Positions 38,122 to 45,005 of a DNA stretch of 64,000 nt are shown in pieces. The stretch is from Bacteroidales bacterium. Its GTDB lineage: Bacteria > Bacteroidota > Bacteroidia > Bacteroidales > P3. The notes under the pieces are model-generated. The model had not been told where the DNA came from. It was given only the letters and a program-made list of their open reading frames with translations, and did no database searches. Where the stretch lies: assembly GCA_017448185.1 (NCBI GenBank), contig JAFSLX010000004.1, positions 1-64,000 of the forward strand. Direction: 5' to 3'. The translations under genes were made by a program, and so were the position numbers. Each line of letters opens with the position of its first letter. Position 1 is the stretch's first letter.

Positions 38122-38487
38122 TTATTTGTATTCTCCTCTGGCAGCCTGGCCAATGGTGATGTTATTAGGGACGCAGACCTTGCCAGCCTTATCCTTTATT
38201 TGGACTGTTACACCAAAATTATGGTCAAAGAGTTTTTCGGCATCTCCAACTTTCATTGAACCTTTGATTTTCAAACCGTCTGCTTTGGTGTTTATCTCCT
38301 TGGTGGTCTTGTTGTTGAGAGCCGCAAGGGTCATTTCAGGGTCGGCCAGCGTGACTCCTTTGTAGAAAGCCAACTGCAGGTCGAAAGACTTGAGAAAGTC
38401 AGCGGAAATGGTTTTCAATTTCTTGTTCGGTGCAACCGTGAATTCAGCCTTATTGAAGGCATCTTTAATGTTGTTAATGAGTCCCAT
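38122..38487 (-). CDS. Two-module paralogue, first gene of the operon (copy 1)
   Basis: The 121-residue protein has two modules: FTVAPNKKLKTISADFLKSF ... MTLAALNNKTTKE and LKIKGSMKVGDAEKLFDHNF ... NNITIGQAA. It aligns along its length with the 36058 and 37538 proteins, showing that this family arose by duplication. Transcription arrives from a promoter at 38762 through a structured leader (38535-38693). No signal peptide; presumably cytosolic. Confidence 0.65.
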   Translation of the reverse strand: MGLINNIKDAFNKAEFTVAPNKKLKTISADFLKSFDLQLAFYKGVTLADPEMTLAALNNKTTKEINTKADGLKIKGSMKVGDAEKLFDHNFGVTVQIKDKAGKVCVPNNITIGQAARGEYK

Positions 38488-38534
38488 ATTTTTATGTTTT
38501 TTTGTTAAACTTCCTGCTTTGGTGAAAGGATAAT

Positions 38535-38693
38535 AAAAAAAGCCGTGAACTTAAATTCATTGTTCTTACGGAGGCTCTGGACTGCCCAACTTGCAAACAA
38601 GAATGTTCACGGTAACGCGAACGATTCTCTTTTCTCTTGCAAGTTGGTGGAAATTGTCCAGATTTCCGTAAGCAACGAAAAGCGAATACGCTT
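38535..38693 (-). ncRNA. Highly structured leader RNA with competing terminator-like arm
   Basis: On the minus strand, 5' to 3': a small hairpin AAGCG/CGCTT (38693-38680); a long rod from 38672 to 38565 with stems CTTACGGA/TCCGTAAG, CTGGAC/GTCCAG, CCAACTTGCAA/TTGCAAGTTGG, AGAAT/ATTCT and the apical GTTCGCG-TTAC-CGTGAAC; then GTTCACGG (38550-38543) followed by U7 (38541-38535). CCGTGAAC in the apex can pair instead with this last GTTCACGG, so the rod apex and the arm before the U-run exclude each other or form a pseudoknot. The apex pairs better as minus-strand RNA (a G-U where the plus strand has A-C). It could be an attenuator, a riboswitch-like leader or an independent small RNA. Confidence 0.7.
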
Positions 38694-38761
38694 CAATAAT
38701 CCTTTGTAATGTCTATTTTATTATCGTTCTTCTACATATTTTTCCGTTTTAATAATCAGTG

Positions 38762-38791
38762 CAAATATACACATTTTTTTTCAAAAACCAA
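38762..38791 (-). promoter_or_regulatory. Promoter of the leader RNA and seven-gene operon
   Basis: On the minus strand, TATATTTG (38769-38762) is a -7 element and TTG (38791-38789) a -33 element with 19-bp spacing. Transcription would start near 38755, about 60 nt before the first leader hairpin and ~265 nt before the first ATG (38487). Confidence 0.75.
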
Positions 38792-38933
38792 TTTTTTTTT
38801 ACATATTGATTTGAATTGGTTTGATTATCAATCTTATGTTGCAATATCTATTCTTATATTTGGGGTGATGGAATTATTGATTTATACCAATTATACTTAT
38901 ATCATCATCGTTTCTGCGTCTTATCATCGCCCT

Positions 38934-38972
38934 ATCAACTCCTATCCAACTCCTACCATGGTAGGAGTTGAT
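38934..38972. repeat. Perfect 24-bp palindrome downstream of DUF5683 gene
   Basis: 38947-38970 is a perfect palindrome with the half-site CAACTCCTACCA; an extra left copy ATCAACTCCTA (38934-38944) can also pair with 38962-38972. It sits between the end of the parA-parB-DUF5683 operon and the leader promoter at 38791. No T-run follows on either strand, so a terminator is unlikely; it could be an operator or a dispersed element. Apart from this, the leader RNA and its promoter, the stretch 38488-39028 is AT-rich with nothing else visible. Confidence 0.7.
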
Positions 38973-39028
38973 ACGGACATGATACGGTGTTGACTCGGAG
39001 GGGTTACGTTGATGACAGAACGTATTGA

Positions 39029-39556
39029 TTAGAAACGGAGAGTGCAGCCGAGACCGCCGACGAGGCCGTCGGGCATGGGCTGCAGCATGGGGGTGAAGCC
39101 CATGGTGAGGTCGTCGTCGATGCGGAAGTCGAACAGGTGGCCAAAGACGTAGGCGTCGACCAGGTTCAACGCATAGAAGCCGACGGCGATGATGATGGAA
39201 AGCTGGAAATACTGGTTGTAGGAATTGTAATAGCTGCGGATGCTCGAGGTTGGATAGCTGGCGTAGGCAGGCAAGCTGGGCGTGTCGTTGTTGTTGATGC
39301 GGAAAAGGTATTCGTCTTTGAACTTCTTCATCTGTGTGTAGTTGCTGTAGATGAAGTAGCCCACACCGGCAAAGGCGCCGTAGATGACGGGCACTTTCCA
39401 GGCCTGATGGTTGTATATCTGTCCGCCGCCGGGTATAAGGGAGAGGCACAGCGCCTTGGTGGCGGAATGTTCATTCACCACCACAGTGTCCTGCGACATG
39501 ACGCTTCGTGAAAGAAGCAAAAGCAGAATGAGGGCAACCGTGCGCTTCACGGGCAC
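39029..39556 (-). CDS. DUF5683-family membrane protein
   Basis: The 175-residue protein has a signal peptide (MPVKRTVALILLLLLSRSVM) and the DUF5683 features ATKALCLSLIPGGGQIYNHQAWKVPVIYGAFAG with later hydrophobic segments (QLSIIIAVGFYALNLVDAYVFGHL). The family is found beside parB in many Bacteroidota; its role is unknown. It starts at a GTG that overlaps the parB stop by one base (TAGTG). Confidence 0.82.
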   Translation of the reverse strand: MPVKRTVALILLLLLSRSVMSQDTVVVNEHSATKALCLSLIPGGGQIYNHQAWKVPVIYGAFAGVGYFIYSNYTQMKKFKDEYLFRINNNDTPSLPAYASYPTSSIRSYYNSYNQYFQLSIIIAVGFYALNLVDAYVFGHLFDFRIDDDLTMGFTPMLQPMPDGLVGGLGCTLRF

Positions 39557-40434
39557 TATTTTTTCTCGAGCAGCGCGAGTATGCGCTCGAAGTCGCTGTC
39601 GGAGTTGAAGCTGATGGTCAAGGTGCCTTTGCCGCGCTGCGAACGCTTGATTTCAACCACCGACTGCAGGTAGTCTTTCAGGCGACTCTGTGCGGCGGCA
39701 TGGGCCGACGGCAGTTCGCCGCGGCGGCGCACCGGTGCGACGGGGGCTTTTTTGGCGGTTTTCACCATTTGTTCGGTCTGGTGCACCGAGAGGTGACGGT
39801 CGATGATGGCGTGCAGAATCTCGAGGTGACGGTCAATGTCCTCGACGTTGATCAGCGCACGGGCGTGAGCCATGCTGATTTTGTCGGTGCTTAGGGCCAG
39901 TTGGGTCTCGGCCGGCAGGTTGAGCAGGCGGAGGTAGTTAGTGATGGTGGAGCGGTTCTTGCCGACGCGTTCGCTGAGCTGGTCGTGGGTCAGGCGGCAC
40001 TCTTCGATAAGGGCCTTGTAGGCCAGAGCCACCTCCATAGCGTTGAGGTTCTCGCGTTGGATGTTTTCGACGAGGGCCATCTCCATCATCTGGGTGTCGG
40101 TAGCCACGCGCACATAGGCCGGAATCTCGGTCAGGCCGGCAAGCTGCGACGCACGGAAACGGCGTTCGCCGGCAATGAGCTGGTAGGTGCCGTCGGGCAT
40201 GCGACGCACCGTGATAGGGGTAATCACCCCCTGTTGGCGAATCGACTGTGCCAGTTCTTCCAACGCCTCGTTGTCGAATTCCTTGCGCGGCTGGAACGGG
40301 TTGGCCACAATCTTATCCAAAGGTACCGAGCTGATGGCTGCCGCCACGGTGTTGCCTTGAGCCACTTCGAGGTCGATGTCGGGCAGTATCGAGCCCAATC
40401 CACGTCCCAAACCTCCACTCTTCTTAATCGCCAT
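39556..40434 (-). CDS. parB: Chromosome-partitioning protein ParB/Spo0J
   Basis: The 292-residue protein has the N-terminal basic KKSGGLGRGLGSIL motif, the ParB/Srx CTPase domain with ITPITVRRMPDGTYQLIAGERRFRAS, and the helix-turn-helix DNA-binding domain (LTHDQLSERVGKNRSTITNYLRLL). It binds parS sites and works with ParA in origin segregation. I could not identify a parS in the window. It follows parA by 25 bp and overlaps the DUF5683 gene. Confidence 0.95.
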   Translation of the reverse strand: MAIKKSGGLGRGLGSILPDIDLEVAQGNTVAAAISSVPLDKIVANPFQPRKEFDNEALEELAQSIRQQGVITPITVRRMPDGTYQLIAGERRFRASQLAGLTEIPAYVRVATDTQMMEMALVENIQRENLNAMEVALAYKALIEECRLTHDQLSERVGKNRSTITNYLRLLNLPAETQLALSTDKISMAHARALINVEDIDRHLEILHAIIDRHLSVHQTEQMVKTAKKAPVAPVRRRGELPSAHAAAQSRLKDYLQSVVEIKRSQRGKGTLTISFNSDSDFERILALLEKK

Positions 40435-40459
40435 ATGCTAAACTCTTAATTCTAAATTC

Positions 40460-41230
40460 TTAATTCTTGCTGTTCCTCGTCAGAATCTCCTGGGCGAGGT
40501 TGAGGTAATTGATAGCGCCTGTCGACGAGGCGTCGTGCATGATAATCGACTTGCCGTAGGACGGTGCCTCGGCCAGTTTGGTATTGCGGTAAATCAGCGT
40601 GTTGAACACCAGCTGCTTGAAGTGGCCGCGCACATCCTCCACCACCTGACGGGCCAGGCGGAGGCGATTGTCGTACATCGTGATAAGCAGACCCTCGATG
40701 GTAAGTTTCGGATTGAGGCGGGTCTGCACGATGCGCACCGTGTTGAGTAGTTTTCCCAGACCTTCGAGGGCGAAATACTCGCTTTGGATGGGGATAATCA
40801 CCGAGTCGGAAGCCGTGAGGGCGTTGATGGTGATTAGGCCCAGCGAAGGCGAGCAGTCAATGATGATAAAATCATAGTCGTCGCGCACAGGCTCGAGGGC
40901 ACGTGCGAGGAAACTCTCGCGCCCCTTCTCGTTGATGAGTTCCACTTCGGCACCCACCAAATCGATGCGTGTCGGCAGCAACCAGAGGTTCGGTGTGTCG
41001 GTTTCCATAATCACATCGCTCACGTTTGCCTGACCGAGGATGCATTCATACACGCTTTTCTGTAGCGCATCGGGGTCAATGCCGAGGCCCGAGGTGGCGT
41101 TTGCCTGCGGATCGCAGTCCACCAACAGCACCTTCTTCTCCAAAACCGCCAACGAAGAACTGAGGTTGACCGCCGTGGTGGTCTTCCCCACTCCGCCCTT
41201 TTGGTTGGCTACCGATATTATCTTCGACAT
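40460..41230 (-). CDS. parA: Chromosome-partitioning ATPase ParA/Soj
   Basis: The 256-residue protein begins with the deviant Walker A motif KGGVGKTTTAVNLSSSLA and has the Walker B region DCSPSLGLITINAL. It is a DNA-bound dimer that drives ParB-parS complexes. It lies four bases upstream of parB's neighbour arrangement: 25 bp before parB and 3 bp after the PUR-type gene. Confidence 0.95.
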   Translation of the reverse strand: MSKIISVANQKGGVGKTTTAVNLSSSLAVLEKKVLLVDCDPQANATSGLGIDPDALQKSVYECILGQANVSDVIMETDTPNLWLLPTRIDLVGAEVELINEKGRESFLARALEPVRDDYDFIIIDCSPSLGLITINALTASDSVIIPIQSEYFALEGLGKLLNTVRIVQTRLNPKLTIEGLLITMYDNRLRLARQVVEDVRGHFKQLVFNTLIYRNTKLAEAPSYGKSIIMHDASSTGAINYLNLAQEILTRNSKN

Positions 41231-41233
41231 CGC

Positions 41234-41581
41234 TTAATACTTAAAGTCAATCTCGTCCAATTTGTTGTCCATCTCGTCCTGACGGTACGGTTCTTCGACC
41301 ACCACAGGCGGCGGCACAATGCCGGTCTCGATAAACGAAAAGGCGTTTTCCAATCCCTGACGGAACTTGTCGAAATCCTCCTTGTAGAGGAACATTTTGT
41401 TTTTCTCGAAATACACTTCGCCAGTGTTGTTGTCGAACAACTTGCGGCTTTCGGTAATGGTAATAAATTTGTCACCACCACGGGTTTCTTTCACATCGAA
41501 GAAATATCTGCGTTTTCCGGCGGGGATAGCCTGACTGTAGAGTTCTTCCTTTCTGTTCTCTTTGTTGTCCATTTCTCTCAT
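41234..41581 (-). CDS. PUR-type nucleic-acid-binding protein (DUF3276)
   Basis: From ATG 41581 the product is 115 residues and matches the bacterial Pur-alpha-like/BpuR family: GKRRYFFDVKETRGGDKFITITESRK, then VYFEKNKMFLYKEDFDKFRQGLENA. Such proteins bind single-stranded DNA and RNA. A -7 element (41604) lies 23 bp upstream; the alternative ATG at 41572 is also possible. It is co-transcribed with parA-parB, three bases apart. Confidence 0.85.
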   Translation of the reverse strand: MREMDNKENRKEELYSQAIPAGKRRYFFDVKETRGGDKFITITESRKLFDNNTGEVYFEKNKMFLYKEDFDKFRQGLENAFSFIETGIVPPPVVVEEPYRQDEMDNKLDEIDFKY

Positions 41582-41603
41582 CTTATTACTATATTTCAAA
41601 TTG

Positions 41604-41611
41604 CAAAATTA
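41604..41611 (-). promoter_or_regulatory. -7 element for the PUR-parA-parB-DUF5683 operon
   Basis: TAATTTTG on the minus strand (41611-41604) matches TAnnTTTG, and the ATG at 41581 follows 22 bp later. No -33 TTTG at 19-21 bp is obvious. Confidence 0.5.
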
Positions 41612-41685
41612 GTCATTTTTTTTATTATCGGGGCTATGTGCGGCGATAAAGTTTTCAACAGCCGACACAACACTCACGTATCAAG

Positions 41686-42981
41686 TCAGTTCCGCTTATG
41701 GGTCATGATGTCGAGAATCATGTCGTCGGTCTGGTTCATACCATCCTTGCCGAGACGGCCGAGGTTATGGATGGAGCAGTCAATATCGCTCTCGCTGAGG
41801 CCGTCGGTGCGGTCCACCACGCGGTCGTGCACCGCCAGCTCGGCACAGACGAATGCGCTATAAAGGCCTACACTCATCTTCAAGGCGCAGCTGGGTTTGG
41901 CACCGTCGCACACCATGCCAGCAATGGTATTGATCATGTTCTTCATGGCGTAGCAGATCTGTTCGTAGCCACCACCCTCGAGGTAGGTCAATGCTGCGCT
42001 GGCTCCCATTGTGGCATTGACAATGCCGCACAGGGCACTGAGGCGGCCAATGCCACGCTTGATATAGATGCTCATCAGATGGTTCATCGTCAGTGCACGC
42101 AGAATCTTCTCATCGCTGCAGCCCTTCAATTTGCCGTAATAATAGGACGGAAGCGTACAGGTAATGCCCTGGTTGCCCGAACCGGAATTGCTGTAGACCG
42201 GCTTGGTGCAGCCGTCCATACGGGCATCGCTGGCAGCCACAGTGCGGGCCACGACGGTGTGCACCATGTCGCCACGCGACTGCTCCATCAGTATCTGCCC
42301 GGTGTGCAGTCCCATGCCGACCAGGCCGCATTCCGAAGCAGCAGTGTTGTATTCGACCGTGTCGAGCAGCCACTGCAGCTCGTCGAGCGGAGCCGTGGTG
42401 GCATAATCGTAGACCATACGGGCAGTAAGCTCAAGACGCTGTTTGTTGTCCTGATTGGGGTCGTCGTCGTTGTCCTGCTCTTGGAAAAGCCCCTGCTTTT
42501 GGTCAAGCAGCACTTGATCGTCCTTCTTGACGAAAATGAAGTTGGTATGACGCTTGGCAATCACGGCCACTGCACTACCCGCACATCCATGCACAATACA
42601 TTCGATATACAGCTTGTCGGAGGTTTCTTTGACCCCGATGTCAATCTTCGAAACATTGTTTGCCAACCATTGCTTGGCCTCCTCCACCTGCCCAGCCGGG
42701 AGGGTCAGCACCTCGAGTCCACGCGACGAGTCGCCATGCGTCACAGCCATGGCCACCGCTATCGGCAGACCAATCATGCCCGTGCCGGGAATGCCCACGC
42801 CCATAGCGTTCTTATAGACATTCTTGCTCAGCTTCAGCCTGATACAATCGGGTTCGCAGCCCAAGGTCTCGACCGCTTTGGCCACACAGAGCGCCACAGC
42901 GCCCGGCTCGGTGCAACCCGTGGCCAGCACCACCTCCTGCTGCATAATCTCTTTCAACTGCTTTCTTATCTGCTCTTCCAT
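41686..42981 (-). CDS. cyuA: L-cysteine desulfidase (CyuA/YhaM, UPF0597)
   Basis: From ATG 42981 the product is 431 residues. Cysteines in VLATGCTEPGAVAL, MDGCTKPVYSNSGSGNQGI, CGIVNATMGASAALTYLEGGG and GMVCDGAKPSCALKMS are family hallmarks, several of which ligate the [4Fe-4S] cluster used to split cysteine into pyruvate, ammonia and sulfide. The family is related to the alpha subunit of iron-sulfur L-serine dehydratase, which is the alternative reading. An in-frame TTG 9 codons earlier falls inside a TTTTCAATTC spacer repeat and is discounted. It follows dnaB by 28 bp. Confidence 0.85.
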   Translation of the reverse strand: MEEQIRKQLKEIMQQEVVLATGCTEPGAVALCVAKAVETLGCEPDCIRLKLSKNVYKNAMGVGIPGTGMIGLPIAVAMAVTHGDSSRGLEVLTLPAGQVEEAKQWLANNVSKIDIGVKETSDKLYIECIVHGCAGSAVAVIAKRHTNFIFVKKDDQVLLDQKQGLFQEQDNDDDPNQDNKQRLELTARMVYDYATTAPLDELQWLLDTVEYNTAASECGLVGMGLHTGQILMEQSRGDMVHTVVARTVAASDARMDGCTKPVYSNSGSGNQGITCTLPSYYYGKLKGCSDEKILRALTMNHLMSIYIKRGIGRLSALCGIVNATMGASAALTYLEGGGYEQICYAMKNMINTIAGMVCDGAKPSCALKMSVGLYSAFVCAELAVHDRVVDRTDGLSESDIDCSIHNLGRLGKDGMNQTDDMILDIMTHKRN

Positions 42982-43009
42982 TTTCAATTCTCCATTTTCA
43001 ATTTTCAAC

Positions 43010-44530
43010 TTAGAACGGCGTGTCCTCGTCAGCCTGCAGACCTTTGTCCTCGTTCATCCTCGAATCGACAATCATACTGCCTCCCTGGTCGAAAGCCGTG
43101 TTCTGCGGCATACCCGTAGCAGTGCCACCGAGGCCGAGCTGCGGCGGATTTTCAAATCGAGCAAACTCCTTGACAAAGCGCAGACGCACCTCGCCCGTGC
43201 CTCCGGAACGATGCTTGGCGATGATAAGGTCGGCCATACCCGCCGTGCTGCCCTTGTCGTCCTCCATAATATTATAGTATTCAGGACGATAAATAAAAAT
43301 CACAATGTCGGCATCCTGCTCAATAGCACCAGACTCACGCAAGTCGCTCAGCTGCGGCTTGTTGCCCACACGGTTCTCCACCGCACGGCTCAACTGTGAC
43401 ATGGCAAGCACCGGTATGCCCAGTTCCTTGGACAAAGCCTTCAACTGACGTGATATCATGCTGATTTCCTGCTCACGGTTACCGTTACGGTTATCGCTGC
43501 TGCCCGAGGACATCAGCTGCAGGTAGTCGATGAAAATCATCTGAATGTCATAGCGTTGCTTCAATCGGCGAGCCTTGGCGCGCAGCTCAAAGATGGTCAG
43601 CTGCGGCGTGTCGTCGATATAAATCGGGGCGTTGTTCAGAGGCTGTGCACCGTTCTTCAATTGTTCCTTCTCATAGGGGGCCAGACGGCCGGTCTTCAGT
43701 TTCTTGCCATCGAGCTTCGACTCGCTGCTAATCAGTCGCATGGCCAACTCGTCACCCGTCATTTCGAGCGAGAAGAACGCCACCGGTTTCTTGAAGTCGA
43801 TGGCCATGTTGCGCGCCATCGAGAGTGCGCACGCCGTCTTACCCATGGCTGGACGGGCAGCGAGTATGATGAGGGTGCCGGGCTGGAAACCGGCCGTGAT
43901 ACGGTCAAGGTCGATAAAGCCGCTCTCCAGGCCGCTCAGGCCGTCCTCCTTATTGCCGGCCTCGGCAATTTTGTCCATTGCCAGCCCCACAAAGTCGCCC
44001 ATCGGATGATAGTCCGAACGGAAATTCTTGTCGTTGATGTCCATCAGGCGCTGCTCGGTCTTGTCGAGCAGGTTCACCACATCGGTCGTCTCATCGTAGG
44101 CCTCGGTGATGGTCTCGGTCGAGATGCGAATCATCTCGCGTTGGATATACTTCTCGCTCAGCACGCGGATGTGGTACTCGATATGCGCTGCCGAAACCAC
44201 ATTCTCAGTCAGTTTCGACACTGCATAGGCACCGCCGGCAGCTTCCAGTTCACCATCCAGCCTCAGACGCTCAACCACTGTCAGCAGGTCGACCGGCTGG
44301 CTCTGCTCGAACAGTTTGCGAATAGCGCGGTAGACGGCCTGATGTTCAGGCTTGTAGAAATATTCCACATGCAGCGTCTCAATAGCGTTGATGAGGGCCG
44401 TCTGGTCGAGCATCAGCGCTCCGAGCACCGACTCTTCAAGCGCTATTGCCTGCGGCGGCGTATTGCCATTCAAGTCGAACGCCTGCGTGTATGTTATTCT
44501 GTCCTTGCGTCTTGTGGTGGTATTAGGCAT
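43010..44530 (-). CDS. dnaB: Replicative DNA helicase DnaB
   Basis: From ATG 44530 the protein is 506 residues. It has the N-terminal DnaB domain (SVLGALMLDQTALINAIETL) and the RecA-like C-terminal motor: Walker A ILAARPAMGKTACALSMARN, then MIFIDYLQLMS, LSQLSRAVENR and the KHRSGGTGEVRLRF end. It unwinds DNA at replication forks. No intein is present. A -7 element lies at 44556. Confidence 0.96.
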   Translation of the reverse strand: MPNTTTRRKDRITYTQAFDLNGNTPPQAIALEESVLGALMLDQTALINAIETLHVEYFYKPEHQAVYRAIRKLFEQSQPVDLLTVVERLRLDGELEAAGGAYAVSKLTENVVSAAHIEYHIRVLSEKYIQREMIRISTETITEAYDETTDVVNLLDKTEQRLMDINDKNFRSDYHPMGDFVGLAMDKIAEAGNKEDGLSGLESGFIDLDRITAGFQPGTLIILAARPAMGKTACALSMARNMAIDFKKPVAFFSLEMTGDELAMRLISSESKLDGKKLKTGRLAPYEKEQLKNGAQPLNNAPIYIDDTPQLTIFELRAKARRLKQRYDIQMIFIDYLQLMSSGSSDNRNGNREQEISMISRQLKALSKELGIPVLAMSQLSRAVENRVGNKPQLSDLRESGAIEQDADIVIFIYRPEYYNIMEDDKGSTAGMADLIIAKHRSGGTGEVRLRFVKEFARFENPPQLGLGGTATGMPQNTAFDQGGSMIVDSRMNEDKGLQADEDTPF

Positions 44531-44555
44531 AATGTAGCTCAATAATTTTGGACAA

Positions 44556-44563
44556 CAAAATTA
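44556..44563 (-). promoter_or_regulatory. -7 element for dnaB-cyuA
   Basis: TAATTTTG on the minus strand (44563-44556) matches TAnnTTTG and lies 25 bp upstream of the dnaB ATG at 44530. Confidence 0.5.
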
Positions 44564-44641
44564 CAAAAAATTTTACATCCACCAAGAAGAAAATATCAAC
44601 CGTCACTCAATCCGCCACCATAAAACGCACATATTCAAGCA

Positions 44642-44740
44642 TCACTCTTTCACCAGCACCTTGGCGGTGCGGCCTTTCTGTGTGCCCACCACCACGATGT
44701 AGCTGCCCCACAGTTGTCGCATTTGCAAGTGCAATGGCAA
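44642..44740 (-). pseudogene. Remnant of a T9SS C-terminal sorting tail
   Basis: On the minus strand, a frame ending with TGA at 44644-44642 reads LHLQMRQLWGSYIVVVGTQK followed by GRTAKVLVKE, which is the ending expected of a T9SS tail (G-S-Y-I-V-V-V-G then a basic VLVK end). An in-frame TAG precedes it after ~38 codons and nothing upstream belongs to a T9SS protein, so only the last part of a lost gene remains. It sits in the dnaB-45006 gap (44531-45005), which otherwise holds repeat copy D and promoter elements. Confidence 0.5.
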
Positions 44741-44828
44741 AAAAAAATCCTGGAGAAACTATTGTGGACAAGGCTATAAACCGATGCTGCATGCAAGCAG
44801 CCCATTGTCCCGTTGCCCAATCGACAGC

Positions 44829-44893
44829 CGTTCGTTGTTCAGTCGTTGTTCAGTGTTTGACTGAACAACGACTGAACAACGACCGAACAACGA
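44829..44893. repeat. Palindromic 11-bp-unit repeat, copy D
   Basis: The loop GTTTG is at 44855-44859, with units CGTTGTTCAGT on the left and ACTGAACAACG on the right; the outermost right unit is changed to ACCGAACAACG and the left to CGTTCGTTG. It lies between dnaB and the promoter of the 374-residue secreted protein gene. Confidence 0.9.
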
Positions 44894-44935
44894 GAGGCCA
44901 ACAGACGGTGGGTTTCGATTGGAAAATGGACTTTT

Positions 44936-44968
44936 TTTGTGCCATGTCCGAAAGTTTTTGTACTTTTG
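44936..44968 (+). promoter_or_regulatory. Promoter of the Ser/Thr/Arg-rich protein gene
   Basis: TTTG (44936-44939) and TACTTTTG (44961-44968) form a -33/-7 pair with 21-bp spacing, 38 bp before the ATG at 45006. This is one of the best matches to the Bacteroidota consensus in the window. Confidence 0.75.
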
Positions 44969-45005
44969 CAGTACTAAATCTATGAACGATTAAAACATTG
45001 AAGCC

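Noticed and set aside
38535..38693. Integron attC site or transposon end
   Set aside because: No RYYYAAC/GTTRRRY core pair, no integrase or transposase nearby, and the pairing fits transcribed RNA better.
39029..41230. parS site near parA-parB
   Set aside because: I looked for a TGTTNCACGTGNAACA-like 16-mer and saw none in this stretch; the 38947 palindrome does not resemble it.
44607..44792. 61-codon open frame overlapping the T9SS tail remnant
   Set aside because: It is in a different frame, has no features, and loses to the clear T9SS tail ending.
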